A stretch of DNA of 64,000 nucleotides from Rhea pennata (taxonomy: Eukaryota > Chordata > Aves > Rheiformes > Rheidae): assembly GCF_028389875.1 (NCBI RefSeq), contig NC_084667.1, forward strand, positions 58,754,570 through 58,818,569, given 5' to 3'. Every line of letters starts with the position of its first letter. Within the stretch, counting starts at the first letter, position 1. Positions 11,455-23,730 of this stretch are shown here, piece after piece. The position numbers and the translations under genes were made by a program. The notes below the pieces were generated by a model that searched no databases, had not been told where the DNA came from, and saw nothing but the letters and a program-made list of their open reading frames with translations.

Positions 11455-12206
11455 CCGATCCAGCCTCGCGCTGGTGGAAGGGAGGAAGGTTTGGCCCCTC
11501 GCCCGCCCTGGGAGAAGCCTGGGGTACGGCTGGATTCCCACCTGTGCTGGGAGCAGGGAAGGTGGACGAGCAAAACCGGGATGGGGTCTGTGGCATCAGG
11601 ACAAAATGAGGGAGCAAACCCTCTGAGGAAGGGGTGCAGCGCAACAGCTTCGGGCAAGCGCTTCGTCCCTCCCGTTCCTCCCGTTTAACAGGACCTTTCC
11701 TGGGTCCCTATAGAAGTATTTGACTTCAGCGCTGCTTTAAGAATCAGTTTCTGAGGCCATAAGCAAGAGCCCATACTCTGAGGTTGTACTTCACCACACA
11801 TTAAGTTACAGATGTGTTAGTAGTTGGTTTTATTTGAAGGTCAGTGTGGCTGGGAGTTTAATTACTGCAATTAGCAGTTTATTGAAAGCTCCCCAGGGAC
11901 AGGGCCTATCTCTCGCTCCCGCGCTGCTTCAGCATCCAGCAAGAAGGGGTCTCGCGCGTGGGCTTTCGCCGACACGACAGCACTCGCGCCGCGAAGGCCA
12001 CGCACGCGCCCGTCTCGGCCAGCAGCCGTGCTTCCGGAGTGGGCGAAAGCCCCTTTGGCGTCCCCCCTGCGCGCTGCCTTTGCCATCATCTCCAAACAGC
12101 TCTAAAAAACCACCGATACCGTCAGAGAACCTCGCCAAGCCGCCCCGAAAGCGCGGTGCGCGGTTTGAATGTTAATATCAAAGGCTCAGTGGATGAAATA
12201 GCTGGA

Positions 12207-12220
12207 GTGCCCTCTAGTGA
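12207..12220 (-). promoter_or_regulatory. CTCF-like binding site
   Basis: The minus strand reads TCACTAGAGGGCAC, continuing TCCA. This agrees with the CTCF core consensus CCASYAGRKGGCRS at all but the first position. It sits at the right-hand part of the CpG island next to otherwise AT-rich sequence. The match is by eye. Occupancy is inference. Confidence 0.45.
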
Positions 12221-12999
12221 CATCCACCCCGAGATCTGCCCAGCGGGAGCCTCCTCGCGAGGGGCCGCGTGGCACCCCGCGTCCGAGCCCTCCCGCGGGG
12301 CCGAGGGCTCAGCGCCCGCTGCCCTGGCGCCCGCCGAGCCTGGGCAGAGACCCCCCAAAGTGGCTGTAGGCAGCCTGGGGCCACCACTGGGGCTCTGGGT
12401 TGGGGCTCGGGGCTGGCAGTGGGGTGAGCGTGAGCCGTGGCGAGCCCTCAGGAAGGTGGGACTTTCTAAAACTAACCTCTGGCCCGTGTTATCCAAGGCA
12501 GTCTCAGGCGCAGCTGCCAGAGGCAGGTGCAAACACTGAGCCGGCACGTGCAAGCCTGCTGTTAAAAAAAGCTCACTATTAAAATATACATTGCCTTCGC
12601 TTAACTCCCTTTTATTAGCTGTACTTGATCAGCCGCAGCAGCCTCCTTGTGCTAGTTTCTCTCATTCTCCGGCTTTTTCCCGACTTGAATTCATGGTCCC
12701 CTGTGACACAACATTTTCCATGGAAACCAGTTATAAAGTCACAGATGCGTGTTCCTCGCAGCTCTGTCATCAGCTGCCCTTTCAAATAAATCAGGCAACA
12801 AGGGCAGCCAGCAGGGCCTTTTCCCGTCTTGTTTCCATCCATGCACAGCACCCGGGCTCCTCGCGAAAGCCGGCTGCGCAGCCGTGCGTGCCGCGTCCTC
12901 CCCGGCGCTCAGCCGCTCGCACAGCCAGGGCAGGGAACAGCCCGTTCTTCCGACTCTGCCGCCCTGCCCGGGACTCTTTTGGCAGAAGACTTTGGCGTA

Positions 13000-15900
13000 C
13001 CTCTCCGTTCGTGTTACTGCTATGTATTCTTAAGGCATGCTCAGATAAGAGCCTACCTGTTCCCCGGCTTCTGGGTGAAAATCCATTTACTGGAATAAGT
13101 CAAGTGAGGAAATGAGCAGCCGAGCAAATTGCCTAGTGCTCTCGACTGACAAGCCCTCATTCTGCATGCAGGTTGGGCTAGTGCTGTTGTTGCTAAGATG
13201 ATGGACTCAATTAAAATGGTTGGCTTGACTGCCAATATATCTTCCTGATCCGATGTGCTGGCTTGGAATAGAGAGAAGCTCTTATGCAATAATAAAAATT
13301 ATCATAATGAGTAAAATAACAAGAATAAATAGCTAGGAATTGCATAATAATGCTGATGGGAATTATTATGTTTATTATAGCCAAGCAAGACAAGAACAGA
13401 GCTCTGCAGAGCTGATCTTGTAAACTGTCCTTGGCCTAAAGAGACTGCAGTCTAAATACACAGGGTCTACAGAGTGGTGAGGAAGATGAAAATGACATTA
13501 AAATTATCCACGTAAAGTTCCTCTAGAAAGTCTGCGGGTTGTGACCTGCTTAGTCAGAGATCCTAGACTGTCTAGTGCAGTCCAAGTGTTCTGATGATTT
13601 TCCACATTTTCATTAAAAAAATAGCCTAAATTAAGTGAGTGCTGAGTAGATTATTACTTGGCGTTGGTCTGCTGATGGATGCGGCTTTTTTACGCATGAC
13701 CAATTTGCAGAACTTTTTCTTTTCTGTTGCTCTTTTGCAAAGCATTTACACAAGGATCCATAAAGCAAACCTCCAAACATTAATTCCAGACAAAAAGCTC
13801 CCCCCCCAAAAAAAATCAGACTATGTAGATGTACCCAGTAGATGCACTTGATTTATAAAATAGCATCCTTGCAGCTCTGGCCCCTGGAAAATTGCAGCTG
13901 CCTTTCAAAGTGTATTTTTCAAGCCCTGGCTATCCAACAGAGGCCATGACATGACTGCTGTGACTGCCAGGTCTGGTGGTATCCCAGAGGAGGGCCCCAG
14001 CATGGGTCACTCCAGGGTCAGGATCAGCAGGCCATTCGCTCCCCAGCTATGGGGAACGGCACAGCTATTGCCAGATGCAATCCACACTTCTGCATTGCAC
14101 TGCAGAGAAGAACAGTCAGCCTTTATTGCATGGATGTGTCCATAAAATGGCTCATAAATCACACCGGCAGCAGCTTGGTGAGAGGACAGAAGCCTGAGAC
14201 ATCCCATAGTTGCAACCAGAACCCAGTTTCCTTAGGGCCATTTTTCCTACTTTTAAATCAAATCCACCCCATGAAAATCACTAGAAATTTTGCCATCCAT
14301 TCCAGGAGATATATGGCATTTTTGGTTTTATGACTGGCCAAAAGAGCCCTAGTAAGCTGGTTTGAACAGTCCTGTGTTGGCTTTGATCTCCTTCCCCCAG
14401 ACTTTTTCCATAGGGCTTAGGCACCCCTACTGGCAGCAGCAGCAGGAGGGGTTTAAGGGGCCCTTACTGTTGGTGGCTTTTATAATGTCTTGTTCAACTG
14501 CTCAGAGCAAGTCTAGATGGCACAGTGTTGGGACTACACCGGCTGAAACACCCTGTCACCTGCAGATCCTGCTCCCCACAATGGGAAACTGTATAGAAAA
14601 AGAAACCATGTAGACAAAGCTGCTGGCCACTTTCTGCTTGTGAAATGTCATGTTCTTCCACAATGTTCCTTCATCATAACAGTTATGAATAAGATGACTG
14701 AATTGAGCAATAAGATGCCTCATTGCTGCCTGTGACTGTAGTTCTCCAGCCTGACTAATTGAAAATGCTCTCCTAAATAGGTGGCTTGACTGTCAGAGAT
14801 GCCAAGGGCCTGTGATTCCCAGGTGACTAACTCAGAGCTTCCAGTGTTCAAGATATTTGAAAATGAAGCCACGGAGCCACTCCTCCTTTCATGCAAGCAG
14901 ACGTGTGAGAACAGGCCCCAGCGTGGGGACGAGCTGGCCATGTAACTCACTGCCATGGGCCTTTCCTTAATTTGTAAGTTCAACAGTCCAGCTTTGCAGT
15001 TTTACTGCTAAAGATGTAGGCTCATATATTTTTACTTTCCTCACCTCTCCCTTGCAAATTAATAAAAATTGACTAAAAAAGAAAGGAAAGGAAACTTTTG
15101 TGTTGGAACGTGAAAACTAGCATAATACCAACTAGTGTAACTAGGCATGCTATTTTGCCCTCTGTTCAGAAGCCATCATTCAGCCAGACCCCAGTCTCTA
15201 TCTTGAAATCTTGTATCCTGCTGTGTCCCGCTTTGGCTGCTTTCCTCCCCTAGTTAAGCGATGCTGATGTCTGATTTGTGGTCTTCTGCTGTCCGTGGTT
15301 ATACCTCTGCCTTTCCCTCTCAGCTGCTGCTGTAAAGTTCTCCCCGAAGCTGCCTGCCAACTGCAGCAGTCTCTCTGGTTAAGTCATCCTCAAAATCTTT
15401 TAGCATAGGGAGCATGGTGAACGAGGATAGCCTAGCAAGATCCTGCCCATACAGGAGTGAAGAGGAGTTTAACCTCTGGCTGCACCTGCCTCCCTCTGCT
15501 TCTGCCCTGGGGTCACATTAAGTCCCCTGTCCTGTTCCTCCATGTGAAGACCCTGGGGGAGGAGAGGACTATTGGGGGGGGGGAGTCTGCACAGAACCTT
15601 ACCTCACACAGCCCACCAATGATCCTGCCAAGGCACAGAGGTGATGGGCAGCAAACACACAGAAATGGGTTCAGAAAGTCCAAGGGTAGTTCATTGCAGA
15701 GGTCTGGCCATGACAGTCAGCAGAGAAAGTCTCCCAGCTGTGGAGGAAAATGTGTGCTTGTGTCTTCCCTAAATACCTACTGGTAGCCTCTGTTGGACAC
15801 AGGCTAGATAGGTCTTTGCTTGGCCACTTTTATGTAACATTAAATTGAAAAATAAATAGAGAAGTAATAAAAAAGATAACCTGGCTGTGAAACAGAATCA

Positions 15901-18900
15901 GTGCTATAGCTGTAAATAAAGGAGTAAGAAATCTTCCCTGCTTGCTGCTCTAGACATCTGGTGAGGAATGATAAACTCTGACTGCCTAGATTAGAAGAGA
16001 ATAAACTCCATTTACTTGCCTTTACTTTTGACTATGCCAAGGTGCAGAATCAAAATCTCCAGACTACCAGCGCTGATGGAAACAGCACAGAAATGCCAAG
16101 CCTTTCTTAGGACCTTTACAGTTTCATGTTCCTCTCATCCTTCCCCTGCTCTCTGCCTTCTTTTTTGCTCATCAAGTGTCTGAATTCAAAGAGGTTGATG
16201 CTGGAGTAAGCACTCTGCCTTCACTCATTTCTATTATACATCAAGAAAATATCCTCTGAAATAAAAATGGATCCGATAGCAAAGGAATCAAAAGGCAAAA
16301 CTCAGCTCTGACTGCTGCCATTCCCAAACCAAGAGACAAATACCTAATCATTCACTGCTTCTCCTGGGCAAGAAATAATTCCCACTGAAGAAGGGGAGAG
16401 GCAGCCAGGGAGCACGCGCTCTTTCATTTAGCAGCGCATTCCCAACTTGAATTGCACAGAGCAGCCAAGCTGCAAGCTGGCATTTATCCCTCCGATGAAA
16501 GAACTCAGGGAAAAGTGGAGTCCAGGCTGCAAAGGCCCTGAGATGGCAACGATGTGGGCTGCTACTCTGACTGGCAGATGCTGGCCCCCGACAAGCTGAA
16601 ACTGTTCCCTGGCTAGCAGGAAGCCCAAAGTCATGCTCTTCCCCTGTGCCCAAGCCACACCAGACCCTGAAACAGGCGTTAGTCACCAGCAGGAGGGAGG
16701 CCAAGGAAAGGAGTTTGCCAGGTAAAGGCTTTTCAGTGGCCTCTGCCTCAGTGCTCTGAAAACATTTTCTTTAGCAAGGGTCAGATCCGGTACCTGCAGA
16801 TTGCTATGGGAATGCAGCTGCTGAATTCCGTGGGGGCCGAGGTGGAGCTCTGAGCTGGCAGCCTGCATCCCCCAGCCACAGCCTTCACTGAGCCACGAAA
16901 GCCCCACGCTGCTGTCAGTGACAGTGAAGTTGGGAGCCTCCTTCTGACTGCCCTTTCTCCAGACATCTCATCTCTATTTAAAGATTGGGGAGCTCCCAGG
17001 CTTATGGCAACGGGTGGTTTGGAGGCTGCACCAGGCTGTGGCTGCCTGAGACCATCTCTGCTGGCTCGTCAGAGCTGTGAGGGTTTGGGAAGCTTCTTTT
17101 GGGGAAAAGAGCTAGGACCCAACAAGGAAAGAAACTGAATCTTTCTGTTCACCTTTCTTATCCCCTGCACTTCTTTTAGGCTTTGTCTTTTTATTGGATT
17201 GGCTAGAAAAACGTATTTATCCTGCCTTCAGCCTTACACATTGCATATTGTCTCCTTTCAAGTGACAGAGCAGGCAGCTAAGCCTGGGGTTGAGGTCTCT
17301 TGCCTAAAGAAGGCGGTTTTCCATCCCAAGTGAGAACGGGGATCAAGAGGAAAGGAAGGCAGAAGAGACTCTATAAACAAGGAGAGAAAAAAAACAGGAA
17401 CAGGATAGAGAGAGGACTGCCAGATGAAAGGGAAGGAGGAAAAGGTGGAGCTGTGGGAACAGACGAAGCAAAGAATGACTAGGAAGAGACCTGTGGCAGA
17501 TATTTATATTGCTTTGCAATAGGCAAACCATCTTCCTACTGACTCATGGTGCAGGACATGCTTTAAATAACTGCCTGACCTTACTTCTGCAGCCTCTGAC
17601 TTCCCTTTGCCCTGGCTGGACCCTCTCCTTTGTGCTGCATTAAACCCTCTGGGGCAACGAGAATTGTTTCCAGCCACGTTGGCTGATGGGTCTGCCACGT
17701 TCTTGGGGGCTGCTGAAATGAAATCATCCTTAGCTGAATTGCTGCCCTGCTTGGATGCCTGCAGATGAACGCATCTGTCCTAGGCGGGACACCTCCCCAG
17801 GGTTTGTTGCTGGCAAGATACAGGAAGGATGTTTTGCATCTTCATTCCCTCCCTGAAGCTGCCTCTTACACAGAGATAGAAGTCATCCCAGAAACAGAGG
17901 GAAAGGGTAACGGAGGGGAAGGCTCTTCCCTGCAATGGGCACAACCACCCACTCTGCCCATCTGGAGCGATGTTGAATCAAGGAGATACTTCCTCCCTAC
18001 GTTTGGACCCATGCTGACTCTGCTTACTGGGCTGAATGTCGCCAAGCACAGTTAGCTTGTCTGCCTGTGGCCCTGGGTATGTGGCTTAGCTCATTTACAT
18101 TATCCTTTCCAGCATCTCACTTTCTCATGACTCGAAGGCTATCTGGTATCCTGCCTCTTGTTCTTTTACAGGCAACCAGCCACCTCCTCCGCTCACAGCC
18201 CAACTCAGCCATTCCTGTCATGCTTTTTTCCTTTCTGCAGGCCATGTCTTTCAGATCCTGGCAACACCACTGCACCGAATAATGTATACAGTGGGAATCG
18301 CTGCATGGGCTTTCTAGTCCTCATAGAAATGTACCTTTGTATGCAAATAACTGCTCCTGCCATGGGAGAACATCACCATATCCAGCAGATGAGTATTACT
18401 GAACCTGCCAAGCACTTTGCAAGGCCCAAGACGGGCTCAGGGGGCTCCACAGCTCCCACATTTGCTAGTGCAGGTGGATGGGACAACCGCTCCCTCTTTG
18501 CCCGTGGCAGAACAGCGGCAGTCAGTGTTTAGCTCTTGATTTCCACAAGCACATTACTTAAAGCCATACAAAAGGCTGATGATGGGGGATATCGAAGGAG
18601 ACGCTTCCAGCAATCTCTACCTCTGCCAAAATGAGCCTGGGTGGTGGCACAAAGCTGATGATAGTGAAATTCCAGAGACATGACAGAGAGAGACAAAGCT
18701 GTGATTTGACAGGAACACACAGACTACACTTGTGTTAGCTTGTTATTATCCACGTTGTTTTGTGTTTTTATTCCTTATAACCCATACCCATATTTCAGTA
18801 ACACTTCATCTTAAACACCACTACTCAGCTTTTGGCTGGCCCCATAGGGTGTACGAGACTATAAAAGCATGTAAAGTGTTTGACATTCATTGTATAGGCT

Positions 18901-20560
18901 TGGAAATTTGTGTCAGTGCTAAGCTGAGAAGCTCTGTCAGCACTGCCTAGTACAGGGTTGGTCTGTGGTCTCTAACTTAGCTGGACCCAAAACACCCAGA
19001 CATGCAGGGGTCCAAGTGTTCCCAAGCATGCTCAGCTGAGGTGAGCCAGCAACTGTGCAAGCTGTTGTGCTGAGCTATCAGTGGTTGTCTGCTGACATTT
19101 TCTACACAAGGACTTTGTTTCTCACCCTGTGAGGAAGCCCAGAGGAAATCCTGCCTTCACACTGAAAGCCCTGCATACTGGAGCAGAATGGGGCTCTGCT
19201 TCCTCAAGCTTCTTTTCAGTGTTTAATGAATGAGGTCAACACAAAGGCATTTGTAACCCCACATACAGCTTCTGTGCAGGCAACATTGCTGAAGATCCAG
19301 ATGATGAGATTGAAGGGAGATTGAAAAAATCAAAGCAAAAATGACTTCTTTTATCAACTATTTTACTAATTAATAGCCAAATTCTAAACTGATAGTGAAA
19401 CCCACCAGTTTGAATGATACCATTCTGAAATGTCCTTGTTTTGTTTTCCAAAGATTTTAGACATTTCCAACACGCATAATCCTAGATAAATTTCCTAAGC
19501 AAGTGGCATGTAAGCAGTGATGCTTGCACAGAAAAGAACACGTGTTTTCCACTTCATTTACACCCTTTGTGTTGTGAAGCAAAAGAGCTCTTTGATGAAT
19601 CTGGGGCATAGAAGGTCCAGATGTGGTGGGGCATGCTCCTCCTTTCCTAAAGTGACCAGGGAGCCCGAAGAAACCTAGACAGTGAGAAAGACAAGACAGA
19701 AATAGCACAGAATGGTATCATTTGCCATAAATCTTCAGTATGCAGTGATTGATGTTTCTGAATAAAGCACATCAGGCATATTGGATGGCTTGGTGACTGT
19801 TCTACACTAAACTGCTTTCCAGCTCCTTTTTCATATGCTGTCACTAAGTCTTATGGAGTATCTCACAAGTGGAAAATGAGGTGGAATTGAAATAAATTGT
19901 TCTAGAGACAGCTGCAGGCTTATGAGTGTTTAGTGCGTAAAAGTCTAGCAAGCATCACTTCATTGCAGGAGATCCATTTGCAAAAGGTTTATTTTACAAG
20001 CTCTGTATGCTGCTGTTATTATTTGTGCTATTATGAGCCCCCAGATTCTAACAGAAAAGAAGACCTCTATGAATTTAGCATCTTACTACAGCAGAATAAG
20101 CAATTGTCCTGCATGAGGCAGCCTAGATTTGAAATATGAAGGACATGAAGGAGGGAATGAAAGGAAAGGAAAGATTCAGTTACCTACCTCAGTTCACCCA
20201 GCAAAGCAGCAGACCTTATTTCCCAGACCCTAAGCAGCATGCAAGGCCCGAATCTCACATCAGCTCTGTTTCTGTGGACGACGCTCTCCATCCTCACGCA
20301 GTGCAGCTTGCTCTGGTGGAGCTTGCCACTCTGCCTGTGAGTCCCAGGATGAGTTACAGGTGCAAATGAGGGATACAGCTGGGGCTGAAACATAAGAGCA
20401 CAAGAAGAGAAAGTATGAAAAGAAGCAGTGAAGGAGGATACGCCCACTTCCAGGTGAACTGGGGACAAAGGGATGAACAAAAGATAGGCAAAGTGACAGA
20501 AGCAGGCAGCAAGGGCGACAGTGCCCTGACAGAAGACAGCGCAGGGGGATGCGGAGAGCG
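13000..20560. other. Gene-poor unique sequence
   Basis: No recognisable coding exon, RNA gene or transposon was found. Most open frames are short and overlap on both strands. Small features are a 9-bp inverted repeat CATAATAAT/ATTATTATG at 13343-13370 with a 10-nt spacer, a run of nine G near 15573, and AT-rich blocks near 13280-13390. Confidence 0.5.
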
Positions 20561-20599
20561 GAAGGTGCGGAAGGGCTGAAGGCCACATGCTGCAGCACT

Positions 20600-20850
20600 G
20601 CCCGTGCTTCCCGGGAAGGCGGCTGTGCCTGGCTGTGCTTCGGGCGAGGCCCACGAGAGGGAGCCAGAAGGAAAGGGAAGGGAAGGGAAGGGAAGGGAAG
20701 GGAAGGGAAGGGAAGGGAAGGGAAGGGACGGGAAAGGCCCCAGCTCCGCGGGCGCGGCCCCGGGCGCGGGGCGCCGCGCTGCCCGCAGGAGCCGTCGGGC
20801 CCCGGCGCGGCCGCCGGTGCGGCTGGGCTTTGGCCGCGGGAGGATTAATG
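20600..20850. promoter_or_regulatory. Small CpG-rich patch
   Basis: A short GC-rich, CpG-dense block (for example GCGCGGCCCCGGGCGCGG near 20750) surrounds a pentanucleotide repeat and is flanked by ordinary sequence. It could be a minor promoter or an orphan CpG island. No exon or clear splice donor was recognised on either strand. Confidence 0.4.
20673..20732 (+). repeat. (AAGGG)n pentanucleotide microsatellite
   Basis: Eleven perfect AAGGG units run from 20673 to 20727, followed by one ACGGG unit and a degenerate AAAGG. The plus strand is purine-only through the tract, giving triplex and G-quadruplex potential. Several frames stay open through it on both strands only because the repeat lacks stop codons. 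Confidence 0.95.
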
Positions 20851-20859
20851 CTGCATTTA

Positions 20860-23484
20860 CTCTTGATTTTGCTGGTTTGCCCGTGAGAGGAAAGCTGTAG
20901 CCAGATGCAGCAGCACCCCTGCAAGTTCCCATGGGGTAAACTTCCCCCAAAGCCTTTACTGCCAAAGGCTTTAGTCTGACGCTTGCTCACCCAACGCGTA
21001 AGGGGCAAAGGCACACGTTGCCTGTGCTCTTCCATGGTCCTGCTGCTGTAAGGCTTCATGCCTTCAAAAAAACGGGACTTTGCCATTACAGAAACCTTCC
21101 TGGCCTTCAGCAGCACCAATGGGGTTTAAGGGCACTTGCTGCAGGCTGGACTTTTGCCCTACAGATGTTGCCTCTGGTCTCAGCACAGCAGTGGGGCTGA
21201 GTGGGGAAGCACATGGCACAGCAAAGCGCTGAGCACTGCAGAGCCCAAAAGGTGGGGCAGGTCCATTAGGACTCTCTGAGCCAGAATCTTTCCTCTGCTT
21301 GGAACAATCCCAGGAGCATAAGGAGAATGACTGGAGATGACAATACAAAGAAATCTAGCATTATGGGAAAGATAAATGCTTCTTTCTCAACTCCCACTGA
21401 AGTCCTTGCCTTTCACTTCACTGGGAATTAAACTGGGTTTCAGCTTGCACAAGCATGATCCCATTGAGCTCTAAGCTAGCAAAGATGAGCTTTGTGTTAA
21501 GCATCCATTTAAGCACTTTGTTGAATCAGAGCCACAGAGCTCTGCATCTTGCAGGGGGGAGATCTGAACCCACAGGAGCTACACTTGCCTGTTTGGGGCT
21601 CAGTCCTTTTCCCCTTGAAGTGTGGGAGATGTGGTGGTGGCCCAAAGAACAGGGAGATCCTTAGCACCTGACAGTGAGTGATTCCTAATGTTGCTGGTGC
21701 AGCAGCAGTTTAGCGGATCAGAGTAAAGGAAACTCCTGAGGGTGCATTAGTAACCTGATACATAAAAATTGCAGTTTTAAAAAGTGACTACGAAGGAAAA
21801 ATATAGCTGTTATTGAAAGACAAATTAATAGCAGGCTGTCTCCAGCAAGTGTTTGAGGAAAGCATACAGGGACCAAGTTGCTATTACTCTCCATGAAGCT
21901 TCCTACTGCACTGTGAGAGGCACAGCCAGTGCCAGATAAATAATACATCATAATTTTCAAGTCCCAGAGCGGTGACTTGGAGGTAGTTCAAAAGTTCAGT
22001 GACTTATCAGCTCCCTTTTGGGTTCTTTATCTCTCTTGCAGAGGATGCTATCAATCTCGATAACTCACTAGCTACCAAAAATAATAATAAGTAAAAGATC
22101 ATTATGTTGAAATATGTGTTGTGAAACAGCTTAGCAATTTGGAAGATTCATTCAGTCCAGAAGGGGCAATAGCTTCTGGCTAGAGATGGGCTGGACACCA
22201 ATTACTGCTCTCACTCATTACTTCCACCGACTGATATTGGGAAAACACCTGCGGTGCATGAATAATTCTCCTTGAGTTAACATGCTTTCATTCAGTGATG
22301 ATTAACTCTATTTATACCTCATCTATGGTGATGAGAGCAATGTGATTCATTCCTGCATTTCTGTAACTCTCTGATAACCTGCATTTATTTGCCACCTCTG
22401 ACCTCCTCACGTGCACACTGCCTATTAATCCTTGTCAGTCCATGATGCTGCTAGCATCCCAGGCCCTATAGTAGCCATCAAATAGCTGCTTTTCATTTTC
22501 ATTCTTTCTTTTAAAAGCACCTGCTACAAAAATGTGGGTCAAGAGAGAGAATAGAGAATTTCACAGTGGTGGTGAGGGGAGAGGGGTAGGTCTTGCACAC
22601 ACAATACCCAGCACTGTAGGGTGCTCATCCTGTAGTGATGCTTCAGTGCCTCAATGCATAATGATCAAATGCAATCTGTTTGCCGTTGTCTGTCCTGAGT
22701 GACTGACAGCTGCAAGGCACAGCATCCTAGCCATACCTTGATACACAGGGCATGACTAACTTGAAAGCAAATGTCACCACTTAAGTCACTGAGAACTGAC
22801 CCATGTCATGGGATAGGAGTTTTGTCACTTTTATTTCCAGGCCTCTGGCTCCTGCTTTGAGTCAGGGTTACAGGGTTCATGAGTGGGGGGTTATTCTTGC
22901 AGCAGACAGATCTGAACAGGTTATAGCTGCCCACTGTCTCCTAAGATTAGTAGTGTGAGGTCTGCAAAGAGACCCTGAATGTAGGAAATGTTCCTGCTTC
23001 CCTCCTGTGAGCACAGTACTATGCATATCCAGTCCTAAAACACGTCCTGGGATGGGATGTCAAATAAAAAGTCTAACTGCTTGCAATAAATAGAGATGCT
23101 CTTTCACTGCTTTGCAAGTGGAGATACATTACCCTGTCCAAATGCTGGCTAGAAGAATCCCTAACATCCACAACAAAACCATAAGCATGTAATCTGCCCT
23201 TACTGATGCCCTGTTTACTGTGGCATCCTGTTTATATCTTGTATTTCTCAACCCTGGACAGTGAAAGCAGACTGGGGAAGTTTCACTTTGGTTGTCAGAA
23301 TCCCTCTAGGAAGGGCTTAGGTTTTGCTGAGCAGCACACAAGACTTGTGGTTGACCTGTATTATTTCCTAAGCTCCATTTCAGCTCTTCAAGTGTGAGTA
23401 TTGCAGTGCTTGGGTTTCCAATACAGCAGGCAAATATTTTAAAATTTTAAAACATTACCCTCAGAACACTTCAAATCATAAAGC
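20860..23484. other. Gene-free stretch
   Basis: No gene was recognised. A probable old repeat relic lies at 21389-21438. The block around 22060-22460 is AT-rich with several TAAT-type motifs and could be a conserved non-coding element, but conservation cannot be judged from one sequence. Confidence 0.45.
21389..21438. repeat. Ancient palindromic repeat relic
   Basis: CAACTCCCACTGAAGTCCTT is followed by CACTTCACTGGGAATTAAAC. The pair of inverted CCCACTGAAGT and ACTTCACTGGGA arms resembles the other TTGAAGTCAATGG-type relics in the window. It is too short to classify. Confidence 0.3.
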
Positions 23485-23730
23485 CACAGAATCACAGACT
23501 AATTTAAGTTGGAAGGGACCTCTGCAGGTCATCTGGTCCAACCTCTTATTCCAAGCAAGACTAATTTCAAAGTTAAATCAGGTTGCTCACAGCCGTGTCC
23601 AGCTGGATTTTGGAAATCTCCAAAGACGGAGATTGCTCAACCTCCCTAGGTATTTGACCCCCTTTGTTGTGAAAGGTTTTTCCTTTACGTATAATATCAT
23701 ATTTTTTATACCTCTTTCCATGCCACCCCA
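23485..23730 (-). mobile_element. CR1 3'-end fragment
   Basis: The plus strand starts with two octamers, CACAGAAT and CACAGACT (23485-23500). It continues with TTGGAAGGGACCTCTGCAGG and TCATCTGGTCCAACCTC, the reverse complement of a CR1 3' UTR. Similarity continues through the TGTGAAAGGTTTTTCCT region to about 23730 and then fades. It is more diverged than the copy at 4.2-6.9 kb and contains no coding part. Confidence 0.9.

Larger units (their letters stand above)
10400..12330. promoter_or_regulatory. Large CpG island (candidate promoter)
   Basis: GC content and CpG density rise sharply from about 10400 and stay high to about 12330, with a weaker shoulder at 12860-12990. Flanking DNA is AT-rich and CpG-poor. 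The island contains a near-consensus minus-strand splice donor at 11449/11448, a 42-nt alternating purine-pyrimidine tract, an old repeat tail and a CTCF-like site. Open frames occur in several registers on both strands, as expected of GC-rich DNA, and none is recognisable as protein. The minus-strand donor suggests transcription leftward, but the start site cannot be placed. Confidence 0.7.

Noticed and set aside
10420..12553. Multiple 100-230 codon frames on both strands in the left CpG island
   Set aside because: These are overlapping, low-complexity, Arg/Pro/Ala/Gly-rich frames without similarity, as expected of stop-poor GC-rich DNA.
20184..21119. 311-codon minus-strand open frame
   Set aside because: It spans the (AAGGG)n tract, which cannot encode stops on that strand, and overlaps other open frames in the GC patch. 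The repeat part reads as a monotonous Ser/Leu/Pro/Phe run.
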